Origin: Rhipicephalus microplus
Taxonomy: Eukaryota > Arthropoda > Arachnida > Ixodida > Ixodidae
Direction of reading: 5' to 3'
DNA length: 64,000 bases
Assembly (NCBI RefSeq): GCF_043290135.1
Contig: NW_027464604.1
Span: forward strand, 1,681,501-1,745,500
Below the pieces are notes generated by a model. The model worked only from the letters and a program-made list of their open reading frames with translations, was not told the DNA's origin and did not search any database. Of the stretch, positions 19,583-33,600 are shown piece after piece. A program made the position numbers and the translations under genes. Within the stretch, counting starts at the first letter, position 1; each line of letters begins with the position of its first letter.

Positions 19583-22500
19583 GTAATGCTCTTCTGTTCA
19601 CGCTGGCTTTACCACAGTGCTTTTTCGATCCAGTGAAGCTTAATAATTTTTTGGTAATTGTCTTCTTGTCTCCCTAAAACAGACGTGCCAAGATGCATAT
19701 TTGGCCTGAGCAGTCGCAAATACTTATATTAGTTTGATGCACAAGTGGCCTGTGCATGCGTTCATTTCGTATCTTGTAATGCTCTTCTGCTTACGCTGGC
19801 TTTACCGTAGTGCTTTCGCAATGCAGTGAAGCTTGATCATTTTTAAGTATTTGTCCTTTTGTTTGCCAGAAACGGACGTGCCAAGATGCATATTTGGCCT
19901 ATGCAGTCGCAAATGCTTATATTTGTTTGATGCACAAGTGGCCTTTCTTGCAGTCATTTCGTATCATGTAATGCTTTTCTGCTCACGCTGGCTTTACCGA
20001 AGTGATTTTCGCGATGCAGTGAAGCTTGATCAAATTTAAGTATTTGTCCTTTTGTTTGCCTGAAATGGACGTGCCAAGATGCATATTTGGCTTGAGCAGC
20101 CGCAAATGCCTATCTTTGTTAGATGCGCAAGTGGCCTGGGCTTGCGTTCATTTCGTATCATCTAATGCTCTTCTGCTCACGCTGGCTTTACCGCAGTGCT
20201 TTTTCGATGCAGTGAAGCTTGATCATAATTTAGTATTTGTCTTTTCGTTTGTCTGAGACGAACATGCCAAGATGCATATTTGGCCTGAGCAGTCGCAAAT
20301 GCTTATATTTGTTTGATGCACAAGTGTCCTGTGTATGCGTTCATTTCGTATCATCGAATGCTCTTCTGCTCATGCTGGTTTTACCGCAGTGCTTTGGCGA
20401 TGCAGTGAAGCCTAATCAGCTTTTGGTAATTGTAGTTTTGTCTCCCGGAAATGAACGTGCCAAGATGCATATTTGGCCTGAGCAGTCGCAAATAATTATA
20501 TTTGTTTGATGCACAAATGGCCTGTGCATGCGTTCATTTCGTATGTTGTAATGCTCTTCTGCTCACGCTGGCTTTACCGCAGTGCTTTTGCAATGCAGTG
20601 AAGCTTGATCATATATAAGTACTAGTCCTTTTGTTTGCCCGAAACGGACGTGCCAAGATGCATATTTGGCCTGTGCAGTCGCAAATGCTTATATTTGTTT
20701 GATGCAAAAGTGACCGGTGCATGCGTTAATTTCGTATCATGTAATGCTTTTCAGCTCACGGTGGCTTTACCGCAGTGCTTTCGCGATGCAGTGAAGCCTA
20801 TTCATGTTTTGGTAAGTGTCTTTTTGTCGCCATCAAACAGACATGCCAAGATGCATATTGGGCCCGAGCAGTCGCAAACGCTTATATTTGTTTGATGCAC
20901 AAGTGGCTTGTGCATGCGTTCATTTCGTATCATGTAATGCTCTTCTGTTCACGCAGACTTCACCGCAGTGCTTTTTCGGTCCAGTGAAGCTTAATAAATT
21001 TTTGGTAATTGTGTTTTTGTCTCCCTAAAACGGATGTGCCAAGATGCATATTTGGCCTGAGCAGTCGCAAATACTTATATTTGTTTGACGCACAAGTGGC
21101 CTATGCATGCGTTCATTTCGTATCTTGTAATGCTCTTCTGCTCACGCTGGCTTTACCGTAGTGTTTTTGCAATGCAGTGAAGCTTGATCATATTCAAGTA
21201 TTTGTCCTTTTGTTTGCCAGAAACGGACGTGCCAAGATGCATATTTGGCCTGTGCAGTCGCAAATGCTTATATTTGTTTGATGCACAAGTGGCCTGTTCT
21301 TGCGTTCATTTCGTATTATGTAATGCTTTTCTGCTCGCACTGGCTTTACCGCAGTGAATTTTGCGATGCAGTGAAGCTTAGGCATCTTTCGGTAATTGTC
21401 TTATTGTCTCCCTGAAACGGACGTGCTAAGATGCATATTTGGCCTGAGCAGTCGCAAATGCCTATATTTTTTGATGCACAAGTGGCCTGTGCTTGCGTTC
21501 ATTTCGTATCATGTTCTTCTGCTCATGCTCTTCTGCTCATGTTGGCTTTACCACAGTGCTTTCGTGATGCAGTGAAGCTTAATCGTCTTTTGGTAATTGT
21601 CTTTTTGTCACTCTGAAACGGACGTGCCAAGATGAATATTTGGCCTGAGCTGTCGCAAATGCTTATATTTGTTTGATGCACAAGTGGCCTGTGCATGCGT
21701 TCATTTCGTATCATGTAATGCTCTTAGCTCACGCTGGCTTAACCGCAGTACTTTTGCGATGCAGTGAAGCTTGATCATATTTAAGTATTTATCCTTTTGT
21801 TTGCCTGAAACGGACATGCCAAGATGCAAATGTGGCCTGAGCAGTCGCAAATGCTTATATTTGTTTGATGCACAAGTGGCATGTGCATACGTTCATTTCG
21901 TATCATGTAATGCTTTTCTGCTCACGCTGGCTTTACCGCAGTGCTTTTGCGATGCAGTGAAGCTTAATCATCTTTTGGTATGTGTCTTTTTGTCTCCCTG
22001 AAGTGGACGTCCCAAGATGCATAATGGCCTGAGGAGTCGCAAATACTTATATTTTTTTGATGCACAAGTGGCGTGGGCATGCGTTCATTTCGTATGATGT
22101 AATTCTTTTGTGCTCACGCTGGCTTTACCGCAGTGCTTTCGCGATGCAGTGAAGCTAAATCATCTCTCAGTAATTGTTTTTCGTCTCCCTGAAATGGACA
22201 AGCCAAGATGCATATTTGGCCTGAGCAGTCGCAAATGCTTTTAATTGATTGATGCACAAGTGGCCTGTGCATGCGTTCATTTCGTATCATGTAATGCTCT
22301 TCTGCTCACGCTGGATTTACCTCAGTGCTTTTGCGATGCAGTGAAGCTTGATCAAATTTAAGTATTTGTCCTTTTGTTTGCCTGAAACGGACGTGCCAAG
22401 ATGCATATTTGGCTTAAGCAGTCGCAAAGGCCTATATTTGTTTGATGCGCAAGTGGCCTTGGCCTGCGTTCAATTCGTATCATGTAATGCTCTTCTGCTC

Positions 22501-25500
22501 AGCTGGCTCTACCGCAGTGCTTTTTCGATGCAGTTAAGCTTTATCATATTTAAGTATTTGTCTTTTTGTCTCCCTGAAACGGACGTGCCAAGATGCATAT
22601 TTGGCCTGAGCAGTCGCAAATGCTTATATTTGTTTGACGCACAAGTGTCCTGGGCATGCGTTCCTTTCGTATCATGTAATGCTCTTCTGCTCACGCTGGC
22701 TTTACCGCAGTGCTTTCGCGATGCAGTGAAGCTTAATCATCTCTTGGTAATTGTTTTTTGTCTCCCTGAAACGGACATGCCAAGATGCTTATTTGGCCTG
22801 AGCAGTCGCAAATGCTTATATTTGATTGATGCACAAGTTGCCTGTGGATGCGTTCAATTTGTATCATGTAATGCTCTTCTGCTCACGCTGGCTTTACCAC
22901 AGTGCTTTTTTCATCCAGTGAAGCTTAATAATTTTTTTGGTAATTGTCTTTTTGTCTCCCTAAAACGGACGTACCAAGGTGCATATTTGGCCTGAGCAGT
23001 CGCAAATACTTATATTTGTTTGATGCACAAGTGGCCTGTGCATGCGTTCATTTCGTATCTTGTAATGCTCTTCTGCTCACGCTGGCTTTACCGTAGTGTT
23101 TTTGCAATGCAGTGAAGCTTGATCATATTTAAGTATTTGTCCTTTTGTTTGCCAGAAACGGACGTGCCAAGATGCATATTTGGCCTGTGCAGTCGCAAAT
23201 GCTTATATTTGTTTGATGCACAAGTGCCCTATTCTTGCGTTCATTTCGTATTATGTAATGCTTTTCTGCTCGCGCTGGCTTTACCGCAGTGAATTTCGCG
23301 ATGCAGTGAAGCTTAGGCATCTTTCGGTAATTGTCTTATTGTCTCCCTGAAACGGACGTGCTAAGATGCATATTTGGCCTGAGCAGTCGCAAATGCCTAT
23401 ATTTTTTGATGCACAAGTGGCCTGTGCTTGCGTTCATTTCGTATCATGTTCTTCTGCTCATGCTCTTCTGCTCATGTTGGCTTTACCACAGTGCTTTCGT
23501 GATGCAGTGAAGCTTAATCGTCTTTTGGTAATTGTCTTTTTGTCTCTCTGAAACGGACGTGCCAAGATGAATATTTGGCCTGAGCTGTCGCAAATGCTTA
23601 TATTTGTTTGATGCACAAGTGGCCTGTGCATGCGTTCATTTCGTATCATGTAATGCTCTTAGCTCACGCTGGCTTAACCGCAGTACTTTTGCGATGCAGT
23701 GAAGCTTGATCATATTTAAGTATTTATCCTTTTGTTTGCCTGAAACGGACATGCCAAGATGCAAATGTGGCCTGAGCAGTCGCAAATGCTTATATTTGTT
23801 TGATGCACAAGTGGCATGTGCATACGTTCATTTCGTATCATGTAATGCTCTTCTGCTCACGCTGGCTTTACCGCAGTGCTTTTGCGATGCAGTGAAGCTT
23901 AATTATCTTTTGGTAGGTGTCTTTTTGTCTCCCTGAAGTGGACGTCCCAAGATGCATAATGGCCTGAGGAGTCGCAAATGCTTATATTTGATTGATGCAC
24001 AAGTTGCCTGTGGATGCGTTCAATTGGTATCATGTAATGCTCTTCTGCTCACGCTGGCTTTACCACAGTGCTTTTTTGATCCAGTGAAGCTTAATAATTT
24101 TTTGGTAATTGTCTTTTTGTCTCCCTAAAACGGACGTACCAAGATGCATATTTGGCCTGAGCAGTCGCAAATACTTATATTTGTTTGATGCACAAGTGGC
24201 CTGTGCATGCGTTCATTTCGTATCTTGTAATGCTCTTCTGCTCACGCTGGCTTTACCGTAGTGTTTTTGCAATGCAGTGAAGCTTGATCATATTTAAGTA
24301 TTTGTCCTTTTGTTTGCCAGAAACGGACGTGCCAAGATGCATATTTGGCCTGTGCAGTCGCAAATGCTTATAATTGTTTGATGCACAAGTGGCCTGTTAT
24401 TGCGTTCATTTCGTATTATGTAATGCTTTTCTGCTCGCGCTGGCTTTACCGCAGTGAATTTCGCGATGCAGTGAAGCTTAGGCATCTTTCGGTAATTGTC
24501 ATATTGTCTCCCTGAAACGGACGTGCTAAGATGCATATTTGGCCTGAGCAGTCGCAAATGCCTATATTTTTTGATGCACAAGTGGCCTGTGCTTGCGTTC
24601 ATTTCGTATCATGTTCTTCTGCTCATGCTCTTCTGCTCATGTTGGCTTCACCACAGTGCTTTCGTGATGCAGTGAAGCTTAATCGTCTTTTGGTAATTGT
24701 CTTTTTGTCTCTCTGAAACGGACGTGCCAAGATGAATATTTGGCCTGAGCTGTCGCAAATGCTTATATTTGTTTGATGCACAAGTGGCCTGTGCATGCGT
24801 TCATTTCGTATCATGTAATGCTCTTAGCTCACGCTGGCTTAACCGCAGTACTTTTGCGATGCAGTGAAGCTTGATCATATTTAAGTATTTATCCTTTTGT
24901 TTGCCTGAAACTGTCATGCCAAGATGCAAATGTGGCCTGAGCAGTCGCAAATGCTTATATTTGTTTGATGCACAAGTGGCATGTGCATACGTTCATTTCG
25001 TATCATGTAATGCTTTTCTGCTCACGCTGGCTTTACCGCAGTGCTTTTGCGATGCAGTGAAGCTTAATCATCTTTTGGTACGTGTCTTTTTGTCTCCCTG
25101 AAATGGACGTCCCAAGATGCATAATGGCCCGAGGAGTCGCAAATACTTATATTTTTTGATGCACAAGTGGCGTGGGCATGCGGCCATTTCGTATGATGTA
25201 ATTCTTTTGTGCTCACGCTGGCTTTACCGCAGTGCTTTCGCGATGCAGTGAAGCTTAATCATCTCTCAGTAATTGTTTTTTGTCTCCCTGAAATGGACAA
25301 GCCAAGATGCATATTTGGCCTGAGCAGTCGCAAATGCTTATAATTGATTGATGCACAAGTGGCCTGTGCATGCGTTCATTTCGTATCATGTAATGCTCTT
25401 CTGCTCACGCTGGATTTAACTCAGTGCTTTTGCGATGCAGTGACGCTTGATCAAATTTAAATATTTGTCCTTTTGTTTGCCTGAAACGGACGTGCCAAGA

Positions 25501-27139
25501 TGCATATTTGGCTTAAGCAGTCGCAAATGCCTATATTTGTTTGATGCGCAAGTGGCCTTGGCCTGCATTCAATTCGTATCATGTAATGCTCTTCTGCTCA
25601 ACTGGCTCTACCGCAGTGCTTTTTCGATGCAGTTAAGCTTTATCATATTTAAGTATTTGTCTTTTTGTCTCCCTGAAACGGACGTGCCAAGATGCATATT
25701 TGGCCTGAGCAGTCGCAAATGCTTATCATTGTTTGACGCACAAGTGGCCTGGGCATGCGTTCCTTTCGTATCATGTAATGCTCTTCTGCTCACGCTGGCT
25801 TTACCGCAGTGCTTTCGCGATGCAGTGAAGCTTAATCATCTCTTGGTAATTGTTTTTTGTCTCCCTGAAACGGACATGCCAAGATGCTTATTTGGCCTGA
25901 GCAGTCGCAAATGCTTAGATTTGATTGATGCACAAGTTGCCTGTGGATGCGTTCAATTAGTATCATGTAATGCTCTTCTGCTCACGCTGGCTTTACCACA
26001 GTGCTTTTTTGATCCAGTGAAGCTTAATAATTTTTTGGTAATTGTCATTTTGTCTCCCTAAAACGGACGTACCAAGATGCATATTTGGCCTGAGCAGTCG
26101 CAAATACTTATATTTGTTTGATGCACAAGTGGCCTGTGCATGCGTTCATTTCGTATCTTGTAGTGCTCTTCTGCTCATGCTGGCTTTACCGCAATGCTGT
26201 TTCGATGCAGTGAAGCTTGATGATATTTTAGTATTTGTCCTTTTGTTTGCCTGAAACGGACGTGCCAAGATGCATATTTGGCCTGAGCAGTCACGAATGC
26301 TTATATTTGTTTGATGCAAAACTAGCCTGTGCATGCGTTAATTTCGTATCATGTAATGCTTTTCTGCTCACGGTGGTTTTACCGCAGTGCTTTCGCGATG
26401 CAGTGAAGCTTAATCATTTTTTGGTAATTGTCTTTTTGTCTCCATGAAACGAACGGGCCAAGATGCATATTTGGCCTGAGCAGTCGCAAATGCTTATATT
26501 TGTTTGATGCACAAGTGGCCTGTGCATGCGTTCATTTCGTATCATGTAATGCTCTTCTGCTCACGCTGGCATTACCGCAGTGCTTTTGTGATGCAGTGAA
26601 GCTTGATCAAATTTAAGTATTTGTCTTTTTGTTTGCCTGAAATGGACGTGCCAAGATGCATATTTGGCTTGAGCAGCCGCAAATGCCTATCTTTGTTTGA
26701 TGCGCAAGTGGCCTGGGCTTGCGTTCATTTCGTATCATCTAATGCTCTTCTGCTCACGCTGGCTTTACCGCAGTGCTTTTTCGATGCAGTGAAGCTTGAT
26801 CATATTTTAGTATTTGTCTTTTCGTTTGTCTGAGACGGACATGCCAAGATGCATATTTGGCCTGAGCAGTCGCAAATACTTATATTTGTTTGATGCACAA
26901 GTGGCCTGTGCATGCGTTCATTTCGTATGATGTAATGCTCTTCTGCTCACGCTGGCTTTACCGCAGTGCTTTTGCAATGCAGTGAAGCTTGATCATATAT
27001 AAGTATTTGTCCTTTTGTTGGCCAGAAAGGGACGTGCCAAGATGCATATTTGGCCTGTGCAGTCGCAAATGCTTATATTTGTTTGATGCACAAGTGGCCT
27101 GTTCTTGCGTTCATTTCGTATCATGTAAAACTTATCCGC

Positions 27140-29450
27140 TCACGCTGGCTTTACCGCTGTGAATTTCGCAATGCAGTGAAGCTTAGTCGTCTTTCGGTGA
27201 TTGTCTTTTTGTCTCTCTGAAACGGACGTGCCAAGATGCATATTTGGCCTGAGCAGTCGCAAATGCTTATATTTGTTTGATGCACAAGTGGCCTGTGCAT
27301 GCGTTCGTTTCGTATCATGTAATGCTCTTCTGCTCACGCTGGCTTTAGCGCACTGCTTTTTCGATGCAGTGAAGCTTAATCATCTTTTGGTATGTGTCTT
27401 TTTGTCTCCCTGAAATGGACGTGCCAAGATGCATATTGGCCTGAGCAGTCGCTAATACTTATATTTTTTGATGCACAAGTGGCCTGTGCATGCGTTCATT
27501 TCGTATCTTGTAATGCTCTTCTGCTCACGCTGGCTTTACCGTAGTGTTTTTGCAATGCAGTGAAGCTTGATCATATTTAAGTATTTGTCCTTCTGTTTGC
27601 CAGAAACGGACGTGCCAAGATGCATATTTGGCCTGTGCAGTCGCAAATGCTTATATTTGTTTGATGCACAAGTGGCCTGTTCTTGCGTTCATTTCGTATT
27701 ATGTAATGATTTTCTGCTCGCGCTGGCTTTACCGCAGTGAATTTCGCGATGCAGTGAAGCTTAGGCATCTTTCGGTAATTGTCTTATTGCCTCCCTGAAA
27801 CGGACGTGCTAAGATGCATATTTGGCCTGAGCAGTCGCAAATGCCTATATTTTTTGATGCACAAGTGGCCTGTGCTTGCGTTCATTTCGTATCATGTTCT
27901 TCTGCTCATGCTCTTCTGCTCATGTTGGCTTTACCACAGTGCTTTCGTGATGCAGTGAAGCTTAATCGTCTTTTGGTAATTGTCTTTTTGTCTCTCTGAA
28001 ACGGACGTGCCAAGATGAATATTTGGCCTGAGCTGTCGCAAATGCCTATATTTGTTTGATGCACAAGTGGCCTGTGCATGCGTTCATTTCGTATCATGTA
28101 ATGCTCTTAGCTCACGCTGTCTTAACCGCAGTACTTTTGCGATGCAGTGAAGCTTGATCATATTTAAGTATTTATCCTTTTGTTTGCCTGAAACGGACAT
28201 GCCAAGATGCAAATGTGGCCTGAGCAGTCGCAAATGCTTATATTTGTTTGATGCACAAGTGGCATGTGCATACGTTCATTTCGTATCATGTAATGCTTTT
28301 CTGCTCACGCTGGCTTTACCGCAGTGCTTTTGCGATGCAGTGAAGCTTAATCATCTTTTGGTATGTGTCTTTTTGTCTCCCTGAAGTGGACGTCCCAAGA
28401 TGCATAATGGCCTGAGGAGTCGCAAATACTTATATTTTTTTGATGCACAAGTGGCGTGGGCATGCGTTCATTTCGTATGATGTAATTCTTTTGTGCTCAC
28501 GCTGGCTTTACCGCAGTGCTTTCGCGATGCAGTGAAGCTAAATCATCTCTCAGTAATTGTTTTTCGTCTCCCTGAAATGGACAAGCCAAGATGCATATTT
28601 GGCCTGAGCAGTCGCAAATGCTTATAATTGATTGATGCACAAGTGGCCTGTGCATGCGTTCATTTCGTATCATGTAATGCTCTTCTGCTCACGCTGGATT
28701 TACCTCAGTGCTTTTGCGATGCAGTGAAGCTTGATCAAATTTAAGTATTTGTCCTTTTGTTTGCCTGAAACGGACGTGCCAAGATGCATATTTGGCTTAA
28801 GCAGTCGCAAAGGCCTATATTTGTTTGATGCGCAAGTGGCCTTGGCCTGCGTTCAATTCGTATCATGTAATGCTCTTCTGCTCAGCTGGCTCTACCGCAG
28901 TGCTTTTTCGATGCAGTTAAGCTTTATCATATTTAAGTATTTGTCTTTTTGTCTCCCTGAAACGGACGTGCCAAGATGCATATTTGGCCTGAGCAGTCGC
29001 AAATGCTTATATTTGTTTGACGCACAAGTGTCCTGGGCATGCGTTCCTTTCGTATCATGTAATGCTCTTCTGCTCACGCTGGCTTTACCGCAGTGCTTTC
29101 GCGATGCAGTGAAGCTTAATCATCTCTTGGTAATTGTTTTTTGTCTCCCTGAAACGGACATGCCAAGATGCTTATTTGGCCTGAGCAGTCGCAAATGCTT
29201 ATATTTGATTGATGCACAAGTTGCCTGTGGATGCGTTCAATTTGTATCATGTAATGCTCTTCTGCTCACGCTGGCTTTACCACAGTGCTTTTTTGATCCA
29301 GTGAAGCCTAATAATTTTTTGGTAATTGTCTTTTTGTCTCCCTAAAACGGACGTACCAAGATGCATATTTGGCCTGAGCAGTCGCAAATACTTATATTTG
29401 TTTGATGCACAAGTGGCCTGTGCATGCGTTCATTTCGTATCTTGTAGTGC
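27140..29450 (+). repeat. Core segment repeated at about 32.73-35.05 kb
   Basis: Monomers at 27201, 27814, 28154 and 28731 recur at 32796, 33409, 33749 and 34326, all shifted by 5,595 bp. The copies part company near 29.45 kb, where copy 1 has CTTGTAGTGCTC and copy 2 has CTTGTAATGCTC. 28.73-30.5 kb also matches 46.5-48.27 kb (shift 17,764 bp). Confidence 0.8.
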
Positions 29451-30600
29451 TCTTCTGCTCATGCTGGCTTTACCGCAATGCTGTTTCGATGCAGTGAAGC
29501 TTGATGATATTTTAGTATTTGTCCTTTTGTTTGCCTGAAACGGACGTGCCAAGATGCATATTTGGCCTGAGCAGTCACGAATGCTTATATTTGTTTGATG
29601 CAAAAGTGGCCTGTGCATGCGTTAATTTCGTATCATGTAATGCTTTTCTGCTCACGGTGGCTTTACCGCAGTGCTTTCGCGATGCAGTGAAGCTTAATCA
29701 TTTTTTGGTGATTGTCTTTTTGTCTCCATGAAACGGACGGGCCAAGATGCATAATTGGCCTGAGCAGTCGCAAATGCTTATATTTGTTTGATGCACAAGT
29801 GGCCTGTGCATGCGTTCATTTCGTATCATGTAATGCTATTTGCTCAAGCTGGTTTTACCGCAGTGCTTTTGTGATGCAGTGAAGCTTGATCATATTTAAG
29901 TATTTGTCCTTTTGTTTGCCTGAAGCGGACGTGCCAAGATGCATTTTTGGCCTGTGCAGTCGCAAATGCTTATATTTGTTTGATGCACAAGTGGCCTGGG
30001 CATGCGTTCATTTTGTACCATATAGTGCTCTTCTGCTCATGCTGGCTTTACCGCAGTGCTCTTTCAATGCAGTGAAGCCTAATCATTTCTTGGTAATTGT
30101 TTTTTTGTCTCCTTGAAACGGACATGTCAAGATGCATATTTGGCCTGAGCAGTCGCAAATGCTTATATTTGATTGATGGACAAGTGGCCTGTGCATGCGT
30201 TCATTTTGTATCATGAATGCTCTTCTGCTCACGCTGGCATTACCGCAGTGCTTTTGCGATTCAGTGAAGCTTGATCAAATTTAAGTATTTGTCCTTTTGT
30301 TTGCCTGAAATGGACGTGCCAAGATGCATATTTGGCTTGAGCAGCCGCAAATGCCTATCTTTGTTTGATGCGCAAGTGGCCTGGGCTTGCGTTCATTTCG
30401 TATCATCTAATGCTCTTCTGCTCACGCTGGCTTTACCGCAGTGCTTTTTCGATGCAGTGAAGCTTGATCATATTTTAGTATTTGTCTTTTCGTTTGTCTG
30501 AGACGGACATGCCAAGATGCATATTTGGCCTGAGCAGTCGCAAATGCTTATATTTGTTTGATGCACAAGTGGCCTGTGCATGCGTTCGTTTCGTATCATG
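29326..30600 (+). repeat. Core segment repeated at about 31.25-32.53 kb (10-monomer shift)
   Basis: Monomers at 29326, 29519, 29886 and 30271 recur at 31252, 31445, 31812 and 32198, a shift of 1,926-1,927 bp. Shared rare variants include CAGTCACGAATGC and GAACGGGCCAAG or GACGGGCCAAG. Confidence 0.8.
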
Positions 30601-33600
30601 TAATGCTCTTCTGCTCACGCTGGCTTTAGCGCAGTGCTTTTGCGATGCAGTGAAGCTTAATCATCTTTTGGTATGTGTCTTTTTGTCTCCCTGAAATGGA
30701 CGTGCCAAGATGCATATTGGCCTGAGCAGTCGCAAACGCTTATATTTCTTTGATGCACAAGTGGCCTGTGCATGCGTTCATTTCGTATCTTGTAATGCTC
30801 TTCTGCTCACGCTGGCTTTACCGTAGTGTTTTTGCAATGCTGTGAAGCTTGATCATATTTAAGTATTTGTCCTTTTGTTTGCCAGAAACGGACGTGCCAA
30901 GATGCATATTTGGCCTGTGCAGTCGCAAATGCTTATATTTGTTTGATGCACAAGTGGCCTGTTCTTGCGTTCATTTCGTATCATGTAATGCTCTTCTGCT
31001 CACGCTGGCTTTACCGCAGTGCTTTCGCGATGCAGTGAAGCTTAATCATCTCTTGGTAATTGTTTTTTGTCTCCCTGAAACGGATATGCCAAGATGCTTA
31101 TTTGGCCTGAGCAGTCGCAAATGCTTATATTTGATTGATGCACAAGTTGCCTGTGGATGCGTTCAATTAGTATCATGTAATGCTCTTCTGCTCACGCTGG
31201 CTTTACCACAGTGCTTTTTTGATCCAGTGAAGCTTAATAATTTTTTGGTAATTGTCTTTTTGTCTCCCTAAAACGGACGTACCAAGATGCATATTTGGCC
31301 TGAGCAGTCGCATATACTTATATTTGTTTGATGCACAAGTGGCCTGTGCATGCGTTCATTTCGTATCTTGTAGTGCTCTTCTGCTCATGCTGGCTTTACC
31401 GCAATGCTGTTTCGATGCAGTGAAGCTTGATGATATTTTAGTATTTGTCCTTTTGTTTGCCTGAAACGGACGTGCCAAGATGCATATTTGGCCTGAGCAG
31501 TCACGAATGCTTATATTTGTTTGATGCAAAAGTGGCCTGTGCATGCGTTAATTTCGTATCATGTAATGCTTTTCTGCTCACGGTGGCTTTACCGCAGTGC
31601 TTTCGCGATGCAGTGAAGCTTAATCATTTTTTGGTAATTGCCTTTTTGTCTCCATGAAACGAACGGGCCAAGATGCATATTTGGCCTGAGCAGTCGCAAA
31701 TGCTTATATTTGTTTGATGCACAAGTGGCCTGTGCATGCGTTCATTTTGTATCATGTAATGCTATTCGCTCAAGCTTGTTTTACCGCAGTGCTTTTGTGA
31801 TGCAGTGAAGCTTGATCATATTTAAGTATTTGTCCTTTTGTTTGCCTGAAGCGGACGTGCCAAGATGCATATTTGGCCTGTGCAGTCGCAAATGCTTATA
31901 TTTGTTTGATGCACAAGTGGCCTGGGCATGCGTTCATTTTGTACCATGTAGTGCTCTTCTGCTCATGATGGCTTTACCGCAGTGCTCTTTCAATGCAGTG
32001 AAGCCTAATCATTTCTTGGTAATTGTTTTTTTGTCTCCTTGAAACGGACATGTCAAGATGCATATTTGGCCTGAGCAGTCGCAAATGCTTATATTTGATT
32101 GATGCACAAGTGGCCAGTGCATGCGTTCATTTCGTATCATGTAATGCTCTTCTGCTCACGCTGGCATTACCGCAGTGCTTTTGCGATGCAGTGAAGCTTG
32201 ATCAAATTTAAGTATTTGTCCTTTTGTTTGCCTGAAATGGACGTGCCAAGATGCATATTTGGCTTGAGCAGCCGCAAATGCCTATCTTTGTTTGATGCGC
32301 AAGTGGCCTGGGCTTGCGTTCATTTCGTATCATCTAATGCTCTTCTGCTCACGCTGGCTTTACCGCAGTGCTTTTTCGATGCAGTGAAGCTTGATCATAT
32401 TTTAGTATTTGTCTTTTCGTTTGTCTGAGACGGACATGCCAAGATGCATATTTGGCCTGAGCAGTCGCAAATACTTATATATGTTTGATGCACAAGTGGC
32501 CTGTGCATGCGTTCATTTCGTATGTTGTAATGCTCTTCTGCTCACGCTGGCTTTACCGCAGTGCTTTTGCAATGCAGTGAAGCTTGATCATATATAAGTA
32601 TTTGTCCTTTTGTTTGCCAGAAAGGGACGTGCCAAGATGCATATTTGGCCTGTGCAGTCGCAAATGCTTATATTTGTTTGATGCACAAGTGGCCTGTTCT
32701 TGCGTTCATTTCGTATCATGTAATACTTATCCGCTAACGCTAACTTTACCGCTGTGAATTTCGCAATGCAGTGAAGCTTAGTCTTCTTTCGGTGATTGTC
32801 TTTTTGTCTCTCTGAAACGGACGTGCCAAGATGCATATTTGGCCTGAGCAGTCGCAAATGCTTATATTTGTTTGATGCACAAGTGGCCTGTGCATGCGTT
32901 CGTTTCGTATCATGTAATGCTCTTCTGCTCACGCTGGCTTTAGCGCACTGCTTTTGCGATGCAGTGAAGCTTAATCATCTTTTGGTATGTGTCCTTTTGT
33001 CTCCCTGAAATGGACGTGCCAAGATGCATATTGGCCTGAGCAGTCGCTAATACTTATATTTTTTGATGCACAAGTGGCCTGTGCATGCGTTTATTTCGTA
33101 TCTTGTAATGCTCTTCTGCTCACGCTGGCTTTACCGTAGTGTTTTTGCAATGCAGTGAAGCTTGATCATATTTAAGTATTTGTCCTTCTGTTTGCCAGAA
33201 ACGGACGTGCCAAGATTCAAATTTGGCCTGTGCAGTCGCAAATGCTTATATTTGTTTGATGCACAAGTGGCCTGTCCTTGCGTTCATTTCGTATTATGTA
33301 ATGATTTTCTGCTCGCGCTGGCTTTACCGCAGTGAATTTCGCGATGCAGTGAAGCTTAGGCATCTTTCGGTAATTGTCTTATTGTCTCCCTGAAACGGAC
33401 GTGCTAAGATGCATATTTGGCCTGAGCAGTCGCAAATGCCTATATTTTTTGATGCACAAGTGGCCTGTGCTTGCGTTCATTTCGTATCATGTTCTTCTGC
33501 TCATGCTCTTCTGCCCATGTTGGCTTTACCACAGTGCTTTCGTGATGCAGTGAAGCTTAATCGTCTTTTGGTAATTGTCTTTTTGTCTCTCTGAAACGGA

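Larger units (their letters stand above)
16680..19940 (+). repeat. 3.26-kb segmental duplication, copy 1 (partner 51.86-55.12 kb)
   Basis: Monomers at 16919, 17861, 18072 and 19833, and the PLE fragment at 18961, recur at a near-constant shift of 35,178-35,179 bp. The block thus includes the inserted PLE fragment, which must have been present before duplication. Borders are approximate. Confidence 0.85.
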